DNA from: Pardosa pseudoannulata
Taxonomy: Eukaryota; Arthropoda; Arachnida; Araneae; Lycosidae
NCBI GenBank assembly: GCA_032207245.1
Contig: CM063500.1
Coordinates: forward strand, 73,619,418 to 73,683,417
Direction of reading: 5' to 3'
Length of the DNA stretch: 64,000 bases
The notes under the pieces: generated by a model
What the model was told of the DNA's origin: nothing
Seen by the model: the letters and a program-made list of their open reading frames with translations, nothing else
Database searches by the model: none
In this document: in pieces, positions 12,601 to 20,905 of the stretch
Numbering within the stretch: the first letter of the stretch is position 1
Layout of the letters: each line of letters starts with the position of its first letter
Translations under genes and position numbers: made by a program

Positions 12601-15600
12601 AAATATATAACGTGTAATTTGATAATACGTTTATACATACAGAAGGAAATATTTAAGTTATTAACCCCGTACCTGTTTTGTCCGTACGCCGTACGGGCAC
12701 AGCTTTCGGGCCTTTACTGATTTGCCGTACGGCGTATGGGCAATCTGATTTCTATTTCGCTAGCACTGTTTCGGCCGTATTTTTTCCAATTTTAGTAACA
12801 AATTATTCGTATAGATCCAGTAAATGATAGTTTGCAGTTCATTGTATTTTTTACTCTGATTAGTTCAAAAACGCGAGTTTTTCACATGTTTTGTATCAGA
12901 AGACGAATTGTTATCTTTCAGTGTATAGCTTTCTGGTTATATTTTACTAACCGCCTGATAATTTTATTGATGTAAGAGTTGAATAATATATTTTTACTTT
13001 TAAATAATGGATGATTCAGAGCGTATGTAGCTAATTTCTTGGGATTTGAACTGTGACTCGGAATCAGAAACTGGATTATCTGTGAATGATAGTAGCAAAA
13101 GTTTACTAGATGACCTGGATAGTAGTGACTCTGATAGTAGTACAGATGGAATCAGTCAAGCAAGACAAGTTTTTTAAATTAATTGTGATAATCCTTCGGA
13201 TCCGCCTCCTAGATTTGCTTTCACTGGAATTCCAAAAAATTAACTTGGATATCGATGAGACTAAAGGTAACCTTCAGTTCTATGATGCTTTCATAGAAAG
13301 AAAAAAAGCTGTAATAAATGCTTAAAAATATTAGAAATGTTAATTTTAATAGCATATCTTTACTTAAAACTGTAAAATGAGCAAAAAAATGCAATAAAAA
13401 ATGTGATATTTTTTGACCGAATTCTGGGAAAATGTAACTGTCAAAGGGTTAAGCATGTAATAACCACACCACTCCGGGTGCCACGTTTTAACCCATCCAC
13501 CGACCACCCTCGCCACCTTTTTCCCTTTCAAAACAGTCACCCTTTTCGTAAATTCCAGACGGAACTTACCGTATCATACTAGAGTTGCTGGTTTAAAAGT
13601 TGTCAGGCTACTTTTAAGTTATTTTCTCTGCAAGGTAAAGGAGTTCCGTTACGCAAAATTAGTTTCTTTCATTTATTATCGCTTTGCAATATTTTTTTCC
13701 CTCAAAAGTGTGTTATACGAGTGCGAACGAGAAGGGGTCGACAGGTCCGTTTTCGAACAGGAATTCGCTGTCGAACCCCCGTCGACGCGTCCGTTCAGTG
13801 CGTTAATAGCAGACTGTTCTGGGGCGCTATACTTGCCTGGAACCTGCCCGTTTACTTTACTGGGGCAGGTATGTTCGTAGACCGTCGCTGGGATTGCATA
13901 ATTAAAATAATTCCTCCAAAAGCTTAGACAGACAACACAAATTTATTTACAAGATTTATGAAACATTAGAGTAAAACAAAATGTCATATTTTGGACCTCC
14001 GAGTCTGCCTAAAATCAAAAAGGATTAACCGAGCATTTTTATATACAAAATACAATTCTCCCGCAAGACAGAGAGATAAGTCGCAGGCCCGAATCCAACT
14101 GCCCTCTTTCAAATCTTCTTTCTCTCCTTCGGGGGGGGGCAGCATTCTCGACACTTGATCCCTGTCGAAAAGAGAAGTCCTCCCTTCCAGATGTACTGCT
14201 GGCCTGCAAAAACACAAACAAGCTCATCCGAAAAACCTTATGAGCCCCCCTTTGCCGGCCGGCTTCTTATTTCCCCTAAGGAATGGCGGGGAGCGATTTT
14301 TCAGATATCATGGAAGGCACACATATGCGAAACACAAGTCGTGGGTGTAAATTCCTTACAAAGCAGTTCTTAAAGTTAATTTTAATTTTCAGAAATTAAT
14401 TAGAATCCAGAAATTTTAGGATTTAATTTCTCTACGCCATTTCAAAATAGAGTTGGTTCACTTTGAATATGAATGCCTCACACAGATACAGACATACACC
14501 AGGTTTATAATGTAAGTCTCGTGATTTAAAACAATAATTTTTATAAAGTCCTGTTGCTTAGTACTGTGTTCCTTTGTACCTTGTTTCTTAGTACTGTGTT
14601 TACAACATTCGTTCACTAATAGTGAGCTGCTACATTTTGTTTATATGATATTTGCTTACACGTTTGTTTCCATACATATTTCTAGAAATTGAAGATAAAG
14701 AGAATTGGCATGGGAAACCTCTCGGGGAAAAAGGAACGGACATTATCAAAACCTTACAGGAGGAACTTACGAAGAAGGACACGACCGTTAAACCCACAGC
14801 AACTTCTCCAGAATTCGAATTGGCAGATATAGAGTTCGATGACATCAAACTCCAGGAGGATCCTAGTTACACCAAGGGAGAAAAAGTAATTGCAAACATA
14901 AAATGTATTTCAGTTATGAATATTACATTAGGATTTTTTCCTCGTGTGTGTGCGTATGTGTGTTAGTAAGAAGTTGATATTGATAATCAAAACGTAGAAC
15001 TAAAAGGCAAAAGTTTAAATAATTTGTGTCTTATTAACAGTACCCACAAATATCATTAAACAAGAGGATTGTTGCCGAAAGATGTTATCTATACAATAAA
15101 TACATCTTCGTATTGTATAATCATTATATGAAAAAGAACAAAAAAACGCTAAAATAAATCCATGGAGTAAATTGGAAGAATAATACCAGGGAGTTAAAAC
15201 ATCTATGGGCTAAATACTAATGCAAACGAATTAAATTATGACACTAAAACACTACTCTAAAACCCAAGCATAAAATAAGTTGCATTAGTTAATTCATTAT
15301 AATTGATACGACAATCCAAGATGAGCCAAGACTTTCTGCTTCAGACTCTTCCATCACAACCTACTATTGGCCTTTCTCTGCTAGCTCTTTATCCCCGTTG
15401 ATTTAAATACAACTCAATTAGATCAATCCAATAAAGTTCAGACTCTCTCTGACGAGATGTAAAGGGCCTTTCAATGAAAATTGTCAAAACCACATGTCTC
15501 ATTTTCTTTGAAGCATGTGATTAAATTTTTTTTCAGTCATTAGGATTTCAAGTAACGTTCTAAGGTGCCCTTTTCTGAACTCGACGATTTATGGGGAAAT

Positions 15601-18600
15601 CACATGGGTGAGCCATAATCCGCTTGAAATGACTTTAGCAGCAGTATCGCGTTCCAGGATTACGTCAGTTGCTTTGCAAAATTTCCTGTTCTATTTAAGG
15701 CTAAGTTAGTTGAAAGTCTAAGCATGCTCCGTTCAAAATTCTCTTCAGCGTACCATTTCAAGCATAATTAGACCCGCGATACTCGAGCCAATCACACTAA
15801 GTTTGTCGTCTTGGGCATGATGGCGCTAGACGATCCATTCTTCTTCCAAATTAACTCCAGACACTACTCTCCTGTGGTTATCCAAGTACATATCCTGAAG
15901 GGCAACGTTGCTCAATGGAGGACCGAAGGTTGTCTGCCGCCTGAAGTGGTCTAATTTCTTGTATACACCTCTCACTGCCGGAACCAACTCAAAGGGTCTC
16001 ATCCGTCATATCGGATCCCGTATCGGTGCATGAAAGCATAACAGAGCATGCATAACGGTGCATAACAGAGGTGGAATAAACATAAAAATGTCATTTTATT
16101 ATCCAGGTTTCCCAGGACAAATAAACTAGTTAGTAAAATTGCCCTTGTTTGTTTTTGTATCAAAACAGCTCTTACTTAAAATACACTCCTCGTATCTTCT
16201 TTTCAGGTAGCTACCCGTTTAGCTTACGGAACAGCCTTAGCAAAACTGGGTCAAAGTCATGAAAGGATTATAGCCTTAGATGGCGACACGAAGAATTCCA
16301 CTTACTCGCAAAAGTTCCGAGACGCCTTCCCCGACAGGTTCGTGGAATGCTTCATAGCCGAGCAGAATCTAGTCGGAGTGGCGATTGGGGCGTCTTGCAG
16401 GAGGAGAACCATCCCATTCGTCAGCACGTTTGCGACATTCTTCACCCGAGCCATGGACCAACTGCGTATGGGCTCCATTTCTCAAGCAAACATTAAGTGC
16501 TGCGGATCCCATTGCGGGGTTTCCATTGGTGAGTTGGTTTTGATAGTTTGTTGCTCTGCCTATTTGCTTCTCGAGGGTTCCACTAGTTAGTATCTACGTG
16601 AAAATAGTTTTTACTTCCTTATAAAAAGGAAATTCTTAACTCTTAGGAGGGACTTAAGGCACCCTTATCCCTTTTACGGGGGCAGCACCATTGTACACAG
16701 CAACCTTAAGATGATTACGTACTGGTCATAATGGATTCTTCTAGCTTCATGTTAATCTATGATTTTTAAAGCACCTTATGAAAAAACAATCTAATAAAGA
16801 CTTTTATTATGATAATATCACTGAAGAAGTTGTAACGTAGTAATTTTCTTTCCACTAACATTTAAATTTCTCTGGGGCTTACTCTGGACGTTGCGAGTCG
16901 GGTCGAACGTTCGTTGTGACTTCACCTTGAAGTCAGCTTGATCATTTGCTCACGTGAGCAAGCTGAAGTTAAAATGAAGTCACAACGAAGGTTCGAAACG
17001 AACCACAATGTCCAGAGTAAGGGCTAACAATCCATTAAAACATATAAACATGTTCTATCGTACATTCATAGCTACTACAATTATTAAGGCATAATCACAT
17101 GTCAATATCTTTGAGTTGAAATAGCAATAAAAATTTAGTTTACGATTCCTGTTATCGATAAAGAATGTGCGGATTGCTCTTGTGATAGCGAAAAATTCTA
17201 AGGACCGGTCTCACCAAAGTCGTTTAGCATCTAATCGTGATTAATCTTTGTTTAAACGGGGAATAGCGTCCCATCATTGGTTGGCGTCATGGGTTAATCG
17301 TGTTATCCGTTAAACGAGTTTGGTGAGACTGGCCCTTAATTGATTTATTTTTGTTCAGGCTGACGTATTCTATGACCAAAAATCAGTTGAAAATGCTTTC
17401 ACTATGACATCAGAAATCCGATGTATTCTAAATTGAAAAAAGGAATCGTAAAAGAATCTATTGAATTTTTAAAGTGCACTAGTTGACGTATGATAAAGCC
17501 TTAAGCGGTGATATAAATGACTTTTTTTTCTACCGTAAACTACTAGGCAATACGTATATTACAAGACATTTACTGTAGAGGTCAAACTAAAAGGATTTTT
17601 TTGTCACAAAATGTATAGCAATTTGGATACTCGTATAATCTGAGAAATCATGAGTGCCCGATGCAGTAATCAGTTCGTAAAAAATTGAGCTTCAAACAGG
17701 CCTTTTGTCATGCCTTGCTAAAAATAATTAATAAATCCCCTTGAATCATTTGAGTTACTTTAGCTGAAAATTTTAGTAGGAAGGAAGATTGAAAGATTGT
17801 TACCGGATTTTACGCTTCTAATTTCAGGTGAGGATGGACCATCTCAGATGGGCTTGGAGGACTTGGCAGTGTTTCGAAGTCTCCCCAATAGTACAGTATT
17901 TTATCCTAGTGATGCAGTTTCCACTGAGAGGGCTTGTGAACTGGCTGCCAAAACAAATGGTATATGTTATATCAGAACTTCTAGGCCAGAAACAGCTGTG
18001 ATTTATGAAAACACTGACAATTTTGCTGTAGGCAAGGCAAAGGTATTTGCTTTTTGGTTTATCCCGTTTCTCAAAATTGTAGTGTTCGACCCCCAATAAC
18101 AAAATACGTCCAATGTTTCATGCAATATTTTTTATTTTCAATCCTTAGTTATGCAGATATGAAATGCAATAAAGTAACTTTTAGTAAGTTAAGAATTTAG
18201 CCATTATCCATATCAGACTATAAAGTTTTTTTTCTTGGTTTCACTTCTAATCACTAGTAACGAAATCCATTATCTTTGCATTTTAAGATTTTAATATACT
18301 TTTCTTTCACTAAATTATTTTTTGTGAAAATGAAATCTTTAAAATCTAGAATCACCTTATCTCATTTATCTTAAGTGTGAGAGTAAATAAACACCTAAAA
18401 AGGTAAAACTTTTACGCGTGTTAATTTTATTTTCTTAATTGTCGGTATTGTATAATTTTATCATATAGAAGCCCGGTTTCAAGATAGTCAAGGACACCAA
18501 ATCAGCTATTAGCTACATGTACTTTCCATTGCTTACCAATAAAAATATCTGAAGGATACATATTACCGTATATAGGGTCTAAGTCAGTGGCGTGCGGTAG

Positions 18601-20289
18601 GTTTTCATGCAGGGCGTGCAGAGAACATGGATTTTCCAATAAATCTTTAATTATTGAGACATCTGAGTTCTCCATTCTGAAACGGGTTATTTATTATGAG
18701 AATTCTACTAGCACTGAAGCGAAAATCATGTCTTTTGTTGTATGCTATCATATCGGCGTCGAAAAAGCAAGGCTTCGGGTTTCTACGAAAAACTTATATG
18801 TTCAGCAAACGTAGCACCACATGGCGCCCGCCGCTGCGGTGCCTCATCTGGATGCTCCTTGGTGGCGACAAACCGAATGTCTATTCCACGTGCAGAGGAT
18901 TTCACTGCACGCTGGCACAATAGAGCGAACTGTTTCTTGTTCGGTCAGTGGATTAAATTATATTTATTAATTGTTTTTAACATTTGAAAATTATATATTC
19001 TGCTAAAAACATGTTGACAATTTTTAAAAACAAAACCAGAGATATGGTGCTACATAATATAACTTATATACTGTCTGTAAGACACAATGAATGGTAAAAT
19101 TTGGACTGTTCTGTTAAAATTCGTTTCTTTAAAACAAAACAACATTGTTTATCAGCTAATTATTTCAATACATATAATACATTACCGAAATTAATTTACC
19201 GCATTAAAACATTTCACTTTATATTGATGAAATACTTCTTTTATATTTCCAAGAAAACAAAATTTTACAATATATAAATTTAAACATTAACCGTCTGCAA
19301 ACTCGTACAGCCAGTTAATCAGATAAAAAAATAAATAAATAAATAAAAAGTCCCCGCTCTAATACAACGCTTAATAAACCGTACCTTCAGATGATTCTGA
19401 ATGCCAAGTGCAGGAAAAATAGCTGCACTTGCCTTAGTGCCATAGTATGCTGTTCTTCTCCAGTAGCCCATACATATAAAGCGTGATTTTCAATTTGGTG
19501 CACAGTGCGTACAAATCAGAACTTCCTATGTTCGTTTGCGCAATACGTGGTGCAGCACCTAGTACCGCACGCACTGCAAGAATACAAACAAGCAAATCAA
19601 CATAATATTTGAATATATTATAAATAATATATATTATATACCATATAAAGATAGGTAGATATAGGTGCAGAAAATTATTGTCCCTCATAATTTGGCCAGG
19701 GTGCGGCCCATATGTGCAGTGCACACCCTGCACATATGGACCGCACGCCACTGGTCTAAATATGTTCTAACCATTCTACACATACATACAAAATGTGTAT
19801 CCTCAATATTTCAATAACTAGTTAAGTATGTGACTTTATTTATAAAAGAGAGATTTTTTTAAAAAATTAACTTGTCACAGAAGCCTATCCTTTATAAATA
19901 CTTTCGGTGCCATCTTTCACTATTCCTATGCCATTTTGGGCTTGGGTGACACTACAGAAGAAGCACATTTGTAATAGTTAGTTACTTGATTGTTACACTC
20001 GAATGATGGAAAATCTGTGGGATGAATTAAATTAATAGACTTATTTGAAAGACGAAGAAATATATATACATGTGCTCTGTTTTATAACTATTATTTTCAA
20101 TAAATTATAAATGAAATTGCAGGTGGTTTGGGAGATGCAGTTTCTTTGGCTGTTTCTGAGGAGAAAGGTGTTCGCTTGAAAAGACTTGCCGTTTCAGAGC
20201 TACCCAGAAGCGGTCCTGGAGATGTTCTTCTTGATATGTTTGGAATAAGCTCTCGATGCATCGTCCAAGCTGTCAAAGAATTCATGTAA
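2657..20289 (+). CDS. TKT: Transketolase gene (5'-partial, one internal exon absent)
   Basis: Transketolase moves two-carbon ketol units between sugar phosphates in the non-oxidative pentose phosphate pathway. It is a cytosolic, thiamine-diphosphate and Mg-dependent homodimer. Eight exons align in order with animal transketolase: [16 protein letters not shown], the ThDP motif running from GDG to the DVN asparagine, [25 protein letters not shown], the catalytic glutamate in [25 protein letters not shown], and a C-terminal exon ending in FM-stop. Phases match at every join except 18042/20123. There an exon of about 72 aa (GAGVTLHEAL to VEDHY in the human protein) is missing, and a direct splice would shift frame. 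About 478 codons are present. With the roughly 75 N-terminal residues upstream and the missing block, the total is close to the 623-aa human enzyme. Identification is certain; whether the allele works is not. Confidence 0.95.
3141..3238 (+). CDS. TKT: Transketolase exon: [10 protein letters not shown] region
   Basis: 98 nt. Acceptor TTTTGCAG, donor GTAAGT; it starts in phase 0 and ends two bases into a Lys codon. It encodes [17 protein letters not shown] through [15 protein letters not shown] is a family signature next to the cofactor. Confidence 0.95.
3446..3631. repeat. Compound (CA)n-(TA)n-(AAAT)n-(GATA)n microsatellite
   Basis: Successive CA, TA, ATAA and GATA blocks occupy roughly 185 bp of the intron between the GSLGQG and ThDP-motif exons. 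Confidence 0.97.
3780..3885 (-). mobile_element. tRNA-derived SINE fragment
   Basis: On the minus strand this reads a GCCGATGACT...GGTTAGACGCTGCC start, then GGGTTCGAAGC, a tRNA-type B-box. It is a diverged, truncated relative of the SINE copies at 25060-25235 and 50727-50908. Confidence 0.6.
4091..5413. mobile_element. Inverted-repeat element, unknown superfamily (AGGGTGCCCC family)
   Basis: The termini are TGCAGTTCAGGGTGCCCC (4091-4108) and its inverted counterpart GGGGCACCCTAAACTGCA (5395-5412), with two mismatches. The interior carries many TTGGCGA/TCGCCAA words and a tandem array (4500-4935). Two short frames near 4318 and 5463 are not recognisable proteins. The same terminal wording recurs in the element at 6012-6897, so these are two members of one family. 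I see no clear target duplication. Confidence 0.6.
4500..4935. repeat. Tandem array, 117-143-bp units, about 3.3 copies
   Basis: Units begin TTTCTGGGATTTAGTAA and end near CTAGGTCAGGTTGTA. The anchor AGTAATTTAG (variant AGTAACTTAG) recurs at about 4521, 4664, 4781 and 4910. The array lies inside the inverted-repeat element at 4091-5413, a common arrangement in foldback-type elements. Confidence 0.85.
6012..6897. mobile_element. Inverted-repeat element with duplicated ends
   Basis: The outer ends match as inverted repeats: GAAGAATAGGGTATCCCTTGG on the left and the reverse complement of CAGGGGCACCCTATTCTTC on the right. The left arm is present twice in tandem (about 6012-6200 and 6197-6360), each copy with ACTAAAACACAAAG. 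The right arm is also present twice (about 6440-6660 and 6677-6897), each with a GTGAACC(A/G)TTAATGG core. The order is therefore L1-L2-R2-R1, as if one copy inserted into another or the arms expanded. No transposase frame is visible. Confidence 0.65.
7038..7382 (-). CDS. Divergent histone H2B-like protein, single exon, nested antisense
   Basis: An uninterrupted 114-aa frame. H2B wraps nucleosomal DNA as a dimer with H2A. The family match is clearest in the C-terminal half: [20 protein letters not shown] corresponds to canonical [34 protein letters not shown] corresponds to [15 protein letters not shown], followed by a short basic tail. The first 15-20 residues are a short Arg/Lys-rich tail, shorter than in replication-dependent H2B (about 123-125 aa). 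Residues 18-60 fit helices alpha-1 and alpha-2 with low identity. Downstream I see neither a histone 3' stem-loop nor a clear AATAAA. It lies in a transketolase intron on the opposite strand. Likely readings are a germline or variant H2B, or a retained retrocopy. The intact frame and conserved C-terminal helix argue for function. Confidence 0.75.
   Translation of the reverse strand: MNNLYKRREDLKKRRIQYIKYATFRNYIRRILSQFNITTSLSLPAVAVLDSIILDLFHQLGCEARDLMVYSGKRTLTAHDVQFASVRCFCGEVAKHAVSEGQKAVSLYKQTSKR
7400..8600. other. Intron sequence without recognised features
   Basis: AT-rich DNA upstream of the H2B-like frame. It has no open frame of note, no splice-compatible transketolase sequence and no clear inverted or tandem repeat that I could see. 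Confidence 0.5.
8622..10245. repeat. Tandem duplication, about 524-bp units, plus a partial third copy
   Basis: Copies at about 9248-9765 and 9772-10245 share CATTGATTCGTCAATAATA, the TTTTTTCAGGGG block, GACATTCCATTC, CATTCCGTAGAATTATCTTT and AAAGAATTTGAATTAC in order. A fragment (AATGGTTCTCTCAGATG onward) recurs near 8622-8710 and 9663-9760. A diverged copy sits at 20449-20885, just after the transketolase stop codon. The family is dispersed and has no open frame. Confidence 0.8.
8880..9205. other. GC-richer block inside the duplication, unclassified
   Basis: This 320-bp stretch is distinctly less AT-rich than its surroundings. It carries overlapping 93-aa (+) and 71-aa (-) frames, neither with a recognisable domain. 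It interrupts the tandem repeat pattern, which suggests an insertion, but I see no termini. Confidence 0.35.
10284..10520. mobile_element. Short piggyBac-like MITE (TTAA-flanked)
   Basis: 237 bp between TTAA copies (10280-10283 and 10521-10524). The ends are CCCCTTCGCGACC and, inverted, CCCCTTGAGAACC. The interior is CpG-rich compared with the intron and has two CTCGTATA words. There is no coding capacity. Confidence 0.75.
10973..11164 (+). CDS. TKT: Transketolase exon: thiamine-diphosphate motif
   Basis: 192 nt. Acceptor AACGTAG; the GT donor at 11165 leaves GG of a split Gly codon. It encodes [20 protein letters not shown], then [18 protein letters not shown]. This is the full ThDP-binding motif, GDG followed by the Asn of DVN; Asp and Asn bind Mg. 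The end LEAFG joins FVCHEVDGH in the next exon. Confidence 0.96.
11590..12010. other. GC-rich block, unclassified
   Basis: Roughly 420 bp with far higher GC than the adjoining intron. Overlapping frames of 69-112 aa occur on both strands, with no domain I recognise. It is probably an inserted repeat, perhaps part of a retroelement, but I found no LTR, poly-A tail or inverted ends. Confidence 0.35.
12305..12432 (+). CDS. TKT: Transketolase exon: VDGHNVSEL to KTFKG
   Basis: 128 nt. Acceptor ACATAG, donor GTATGG; it starts and ends inside codons (Gly, Glu). It encodes [20 protein letters not shown], then [16 protein letters not shown], the conserved segment ahead of the inter-domain linker. Confidence 0.95.
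12665..13448 (+). mobile_element. piggyBac-like element with transposase relic
   Basis: TTAA at 12661-12664 and 13449-13452 flanks the ends CCCCGTACCTG and, inverted, CCCTTTGACAG. The left end has a CpG-rich inverted repeat (GTACGGCGTA words). The interior contains the start of a piggyBac-type transposase, listed separately. The rest of the coding region is deleted, making this an internally deleted copy. Confidence 0.8.
13007..13325 (+). pseudogene. piggyBac transposase N-terminal remnant
   Basis: From the ATG at 13007 the frame reads MDDSERM and then a stop. It continues as an acidic, Ser/Asp-rich region ([16 protein letters not shown]), as in piggyBac N-termini. After frame changes it reads [11 protein letters not shown] and then [19 protein letters not shown]. 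These resemble the FTG.PG and ET.NP.DFF signatures that open the piggyBac DDE_Tnp_1_7 domain. At least one stop and two frame shifts are present, and the catalytic domain is gone. Confidence 0.65.
13690..14380. other. GC-rich block, possible retroelement fragment
   Basis: An abrupt rise in GC between AT-rich flanks. It holds a C/G-run (GGGGGGGGG near 14132), several CpG-rich words and short frames on both strands of 62-77 aa with no domain. Its base composition resembles the solo LTR at 20906-21994, but I could not identify matching termini. Confidence 0.3.
14686..14885 (+). CDS. TKT: Transketolase exon: [10 protein letters not shown] linker
   Basis: 200 nt. Acceptor TTTCTAG, donor GTAATT at 14886, ends in phase 0. 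It encodes [20 protein letters not shown], a variable linker, then DPSYTKGEK. The conserved WHGKPL contains the histidine that contacts substrate. The linker between the PP and Pyr domains is variable, as in other transketolases. Confidence 0.95.
14970..16200. other. Intron; unclassified mid-GC segment at 15300-16060
   Basis: The 15300-16060 part is less AT-rich than normal for this gene but has no open frame longer than about 60 codons. It has no transketolase similarity and no clear repeat ends. The short flanks are ordinary AT-rich intron. Confidence 0.4.
16207..16528 (+). CDS. TKT: Transketolase exon: catalytic Glu (AEQN) and Pyr domain
   Basis: 322 nt, the longest exon. Acceptor TTTTCAG, donor GTGAGT; phase 0 to 1. 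It encodes [68 protein letters not shown] and [10 protein letters not shown]. The Glu of AEQN activates thiamine diphosphate, and the phenylalanines of STFATFF pack on its pyrimidine ring. Confidence 0.97.
16874..17034. mobile_element. Palindromic MITE (long hairpin)
   Basis: The two halves are near reverse complements. GGGCTTACTCTGGACGTTG on the left pairs with CAATGTCCAGAGTAAGGGC on the right, and the pairing runs on through TTCGTTGTGACTTCA toward a GCTCACGTGAGC centre. It has no coding capacity. It lies in the intron after the AEQN exon. Confidence 0.8.
17202..17335. mobile_element. Short TIR MITE (GGNCCNGTCTCACC)
   Basis: 134 bp. The left end GGACCGGTCTCACCAAAGTC mirrors the right end, inverted GGGCCAGTCTCACCAAACTC, with 4 mismatches in 20. 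Flanks are CTAA and TTAA, a possible 4-bp duplication with one change. Superfamily not assigned. Confidence 0.7.
17828..18042 (+). CDS. TKT: Transketolase exon: GEDGPSQM to GKAK
   Basis: 215 nt. Acceptor TTTCAG, donor GTATTT; ends in phase 0. It encodes [37 protein letters not shown] and [15 protein letters not shown]. It closes the pyrimidine-binding domain. The next family segment (GAGVTLHEAL to VEDHY) should follow but is not found. Confidence 0.96.
18585..19753. mobile_element. hAT-like non-autonomous element with 8-bp TSD
   Basis: Terminal inverted repeats begin CAGTGGCGTGCGGT on both ends, 14/14 identical and with further similarity inward. Target duplications are GTCTAAGT (18577-18584) and GTCTAAAT (19754-19761), 7/8 matching. 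The length is 1169 bp. Short internal frames have no transposase motif. It sits in the interval where a transketolase exon is missing. Confidence 0.85.
20123..20289 (+). CDS. TKT: Transketolase terminal exon
   Basis: 167 nt. Acceptor AATTGCAG; it starts two bases into a Gly codon and ends FM-TAA at 20287-20289. It encodes [20 protein letters not shown], then [19 protein letters not shown] and IVQAVKEFM. It matches the family C-terminus (GGLGEAVSSAV, VPRSG, LLKMFGI). It requires an upstream exon ending in phase 1; the upstream exon found here ends in phase 0. Confidence 0.95.
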
Positions 20290-20448
20290 CGTTCATCACG
20301 CAAAATGCTAAAAGCGAAAAACAAGGCACCTTGGTGAAGGCCTCTGTAAAGACATTCGTGTTTTACAAACAGAAAAGAGCAATGAAATGTTATGAAACTA
20401 CTTTGCATAACAGTGTTGCAGGTCGTTTTAAAAAGTTGTATAAATCAA

Positions 20449-20885
20449 AACTCTGATGGCATATTGACGAGGACGCTCCATTCCTACTGTTGGGACACAG
20501 ACGGAAACAGAAGGGAATTTGAACGACTTCTTCCACTTCTGTAACTATGTCATATGAAAATGTAGAAATGGTTTATTGATCACAACTGTAATTATAAACT
20601 AATAAAAATTTCTGAATATTTGTCTCAGTTTTCTGTAGAGTTGCCTTTTGACCCTATTTGTTTTGCTTTGTTCTTTTATACATACTTTTGAAATTTCTAA
20701 TAACCCAGTAGTAAGAAAAAGGAATTCTAAAAACAATATTGCATTCAATATTACATTCTCTAAAGAATCTCGTGATTCCGGATATTTTATAAACAAATTG
20801 AAAATGGGGAACAAGTTTCTTTCGTTTCTAAATAGATTCTCCTTTTTCAGATTTGCGCAGATCAGACGAGAGGTCTCTGATCTGT
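20449..20885. repeat. Diverged copy of the 9.2-10.2 kb repeat, in the TKT 3' region
   Basis: It shares, in order, GACGCTCCATTCC, GGGACACA, TTTGTTTTGCTTTG, AACAAATTGAAAATGGGGAAC, CTAAATAGATT and GCAGATCAGACGAG with the tandem units at 9240-10245. The probable transketolase 3' UTR and poly-A signal therefore lie inside dispersed repeat sequence. Confidence 0.7.
20601..20606 (+). terminator. Candidate transketolase poly(A) signal
   Basis: First AATAAA after the transketolase stop codon (312 bp downstream). A T-rich stretch follows about 30-40 nt later. Position only; no transcript evidence. Confidence 0.45.
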
Positions 20886-20905
20886 GGGGAGGGAAGACTA
20901 TACAC

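Noticed and set aside
18460..18520. Segment AAGCCCGGTTTCAAGATAGT as the missing transketolase exon
   Set aside because: None of its frames resembles the expected GAGVTLHEAL or RVLDPFT motifs, and splice sites with the right phases are absent.
19434..19751. 105-aa minus-strand frame
   Set aside because: It falls inside the hAT-like element, starts in its terminal inverted repeat and lacks transposase motifs.
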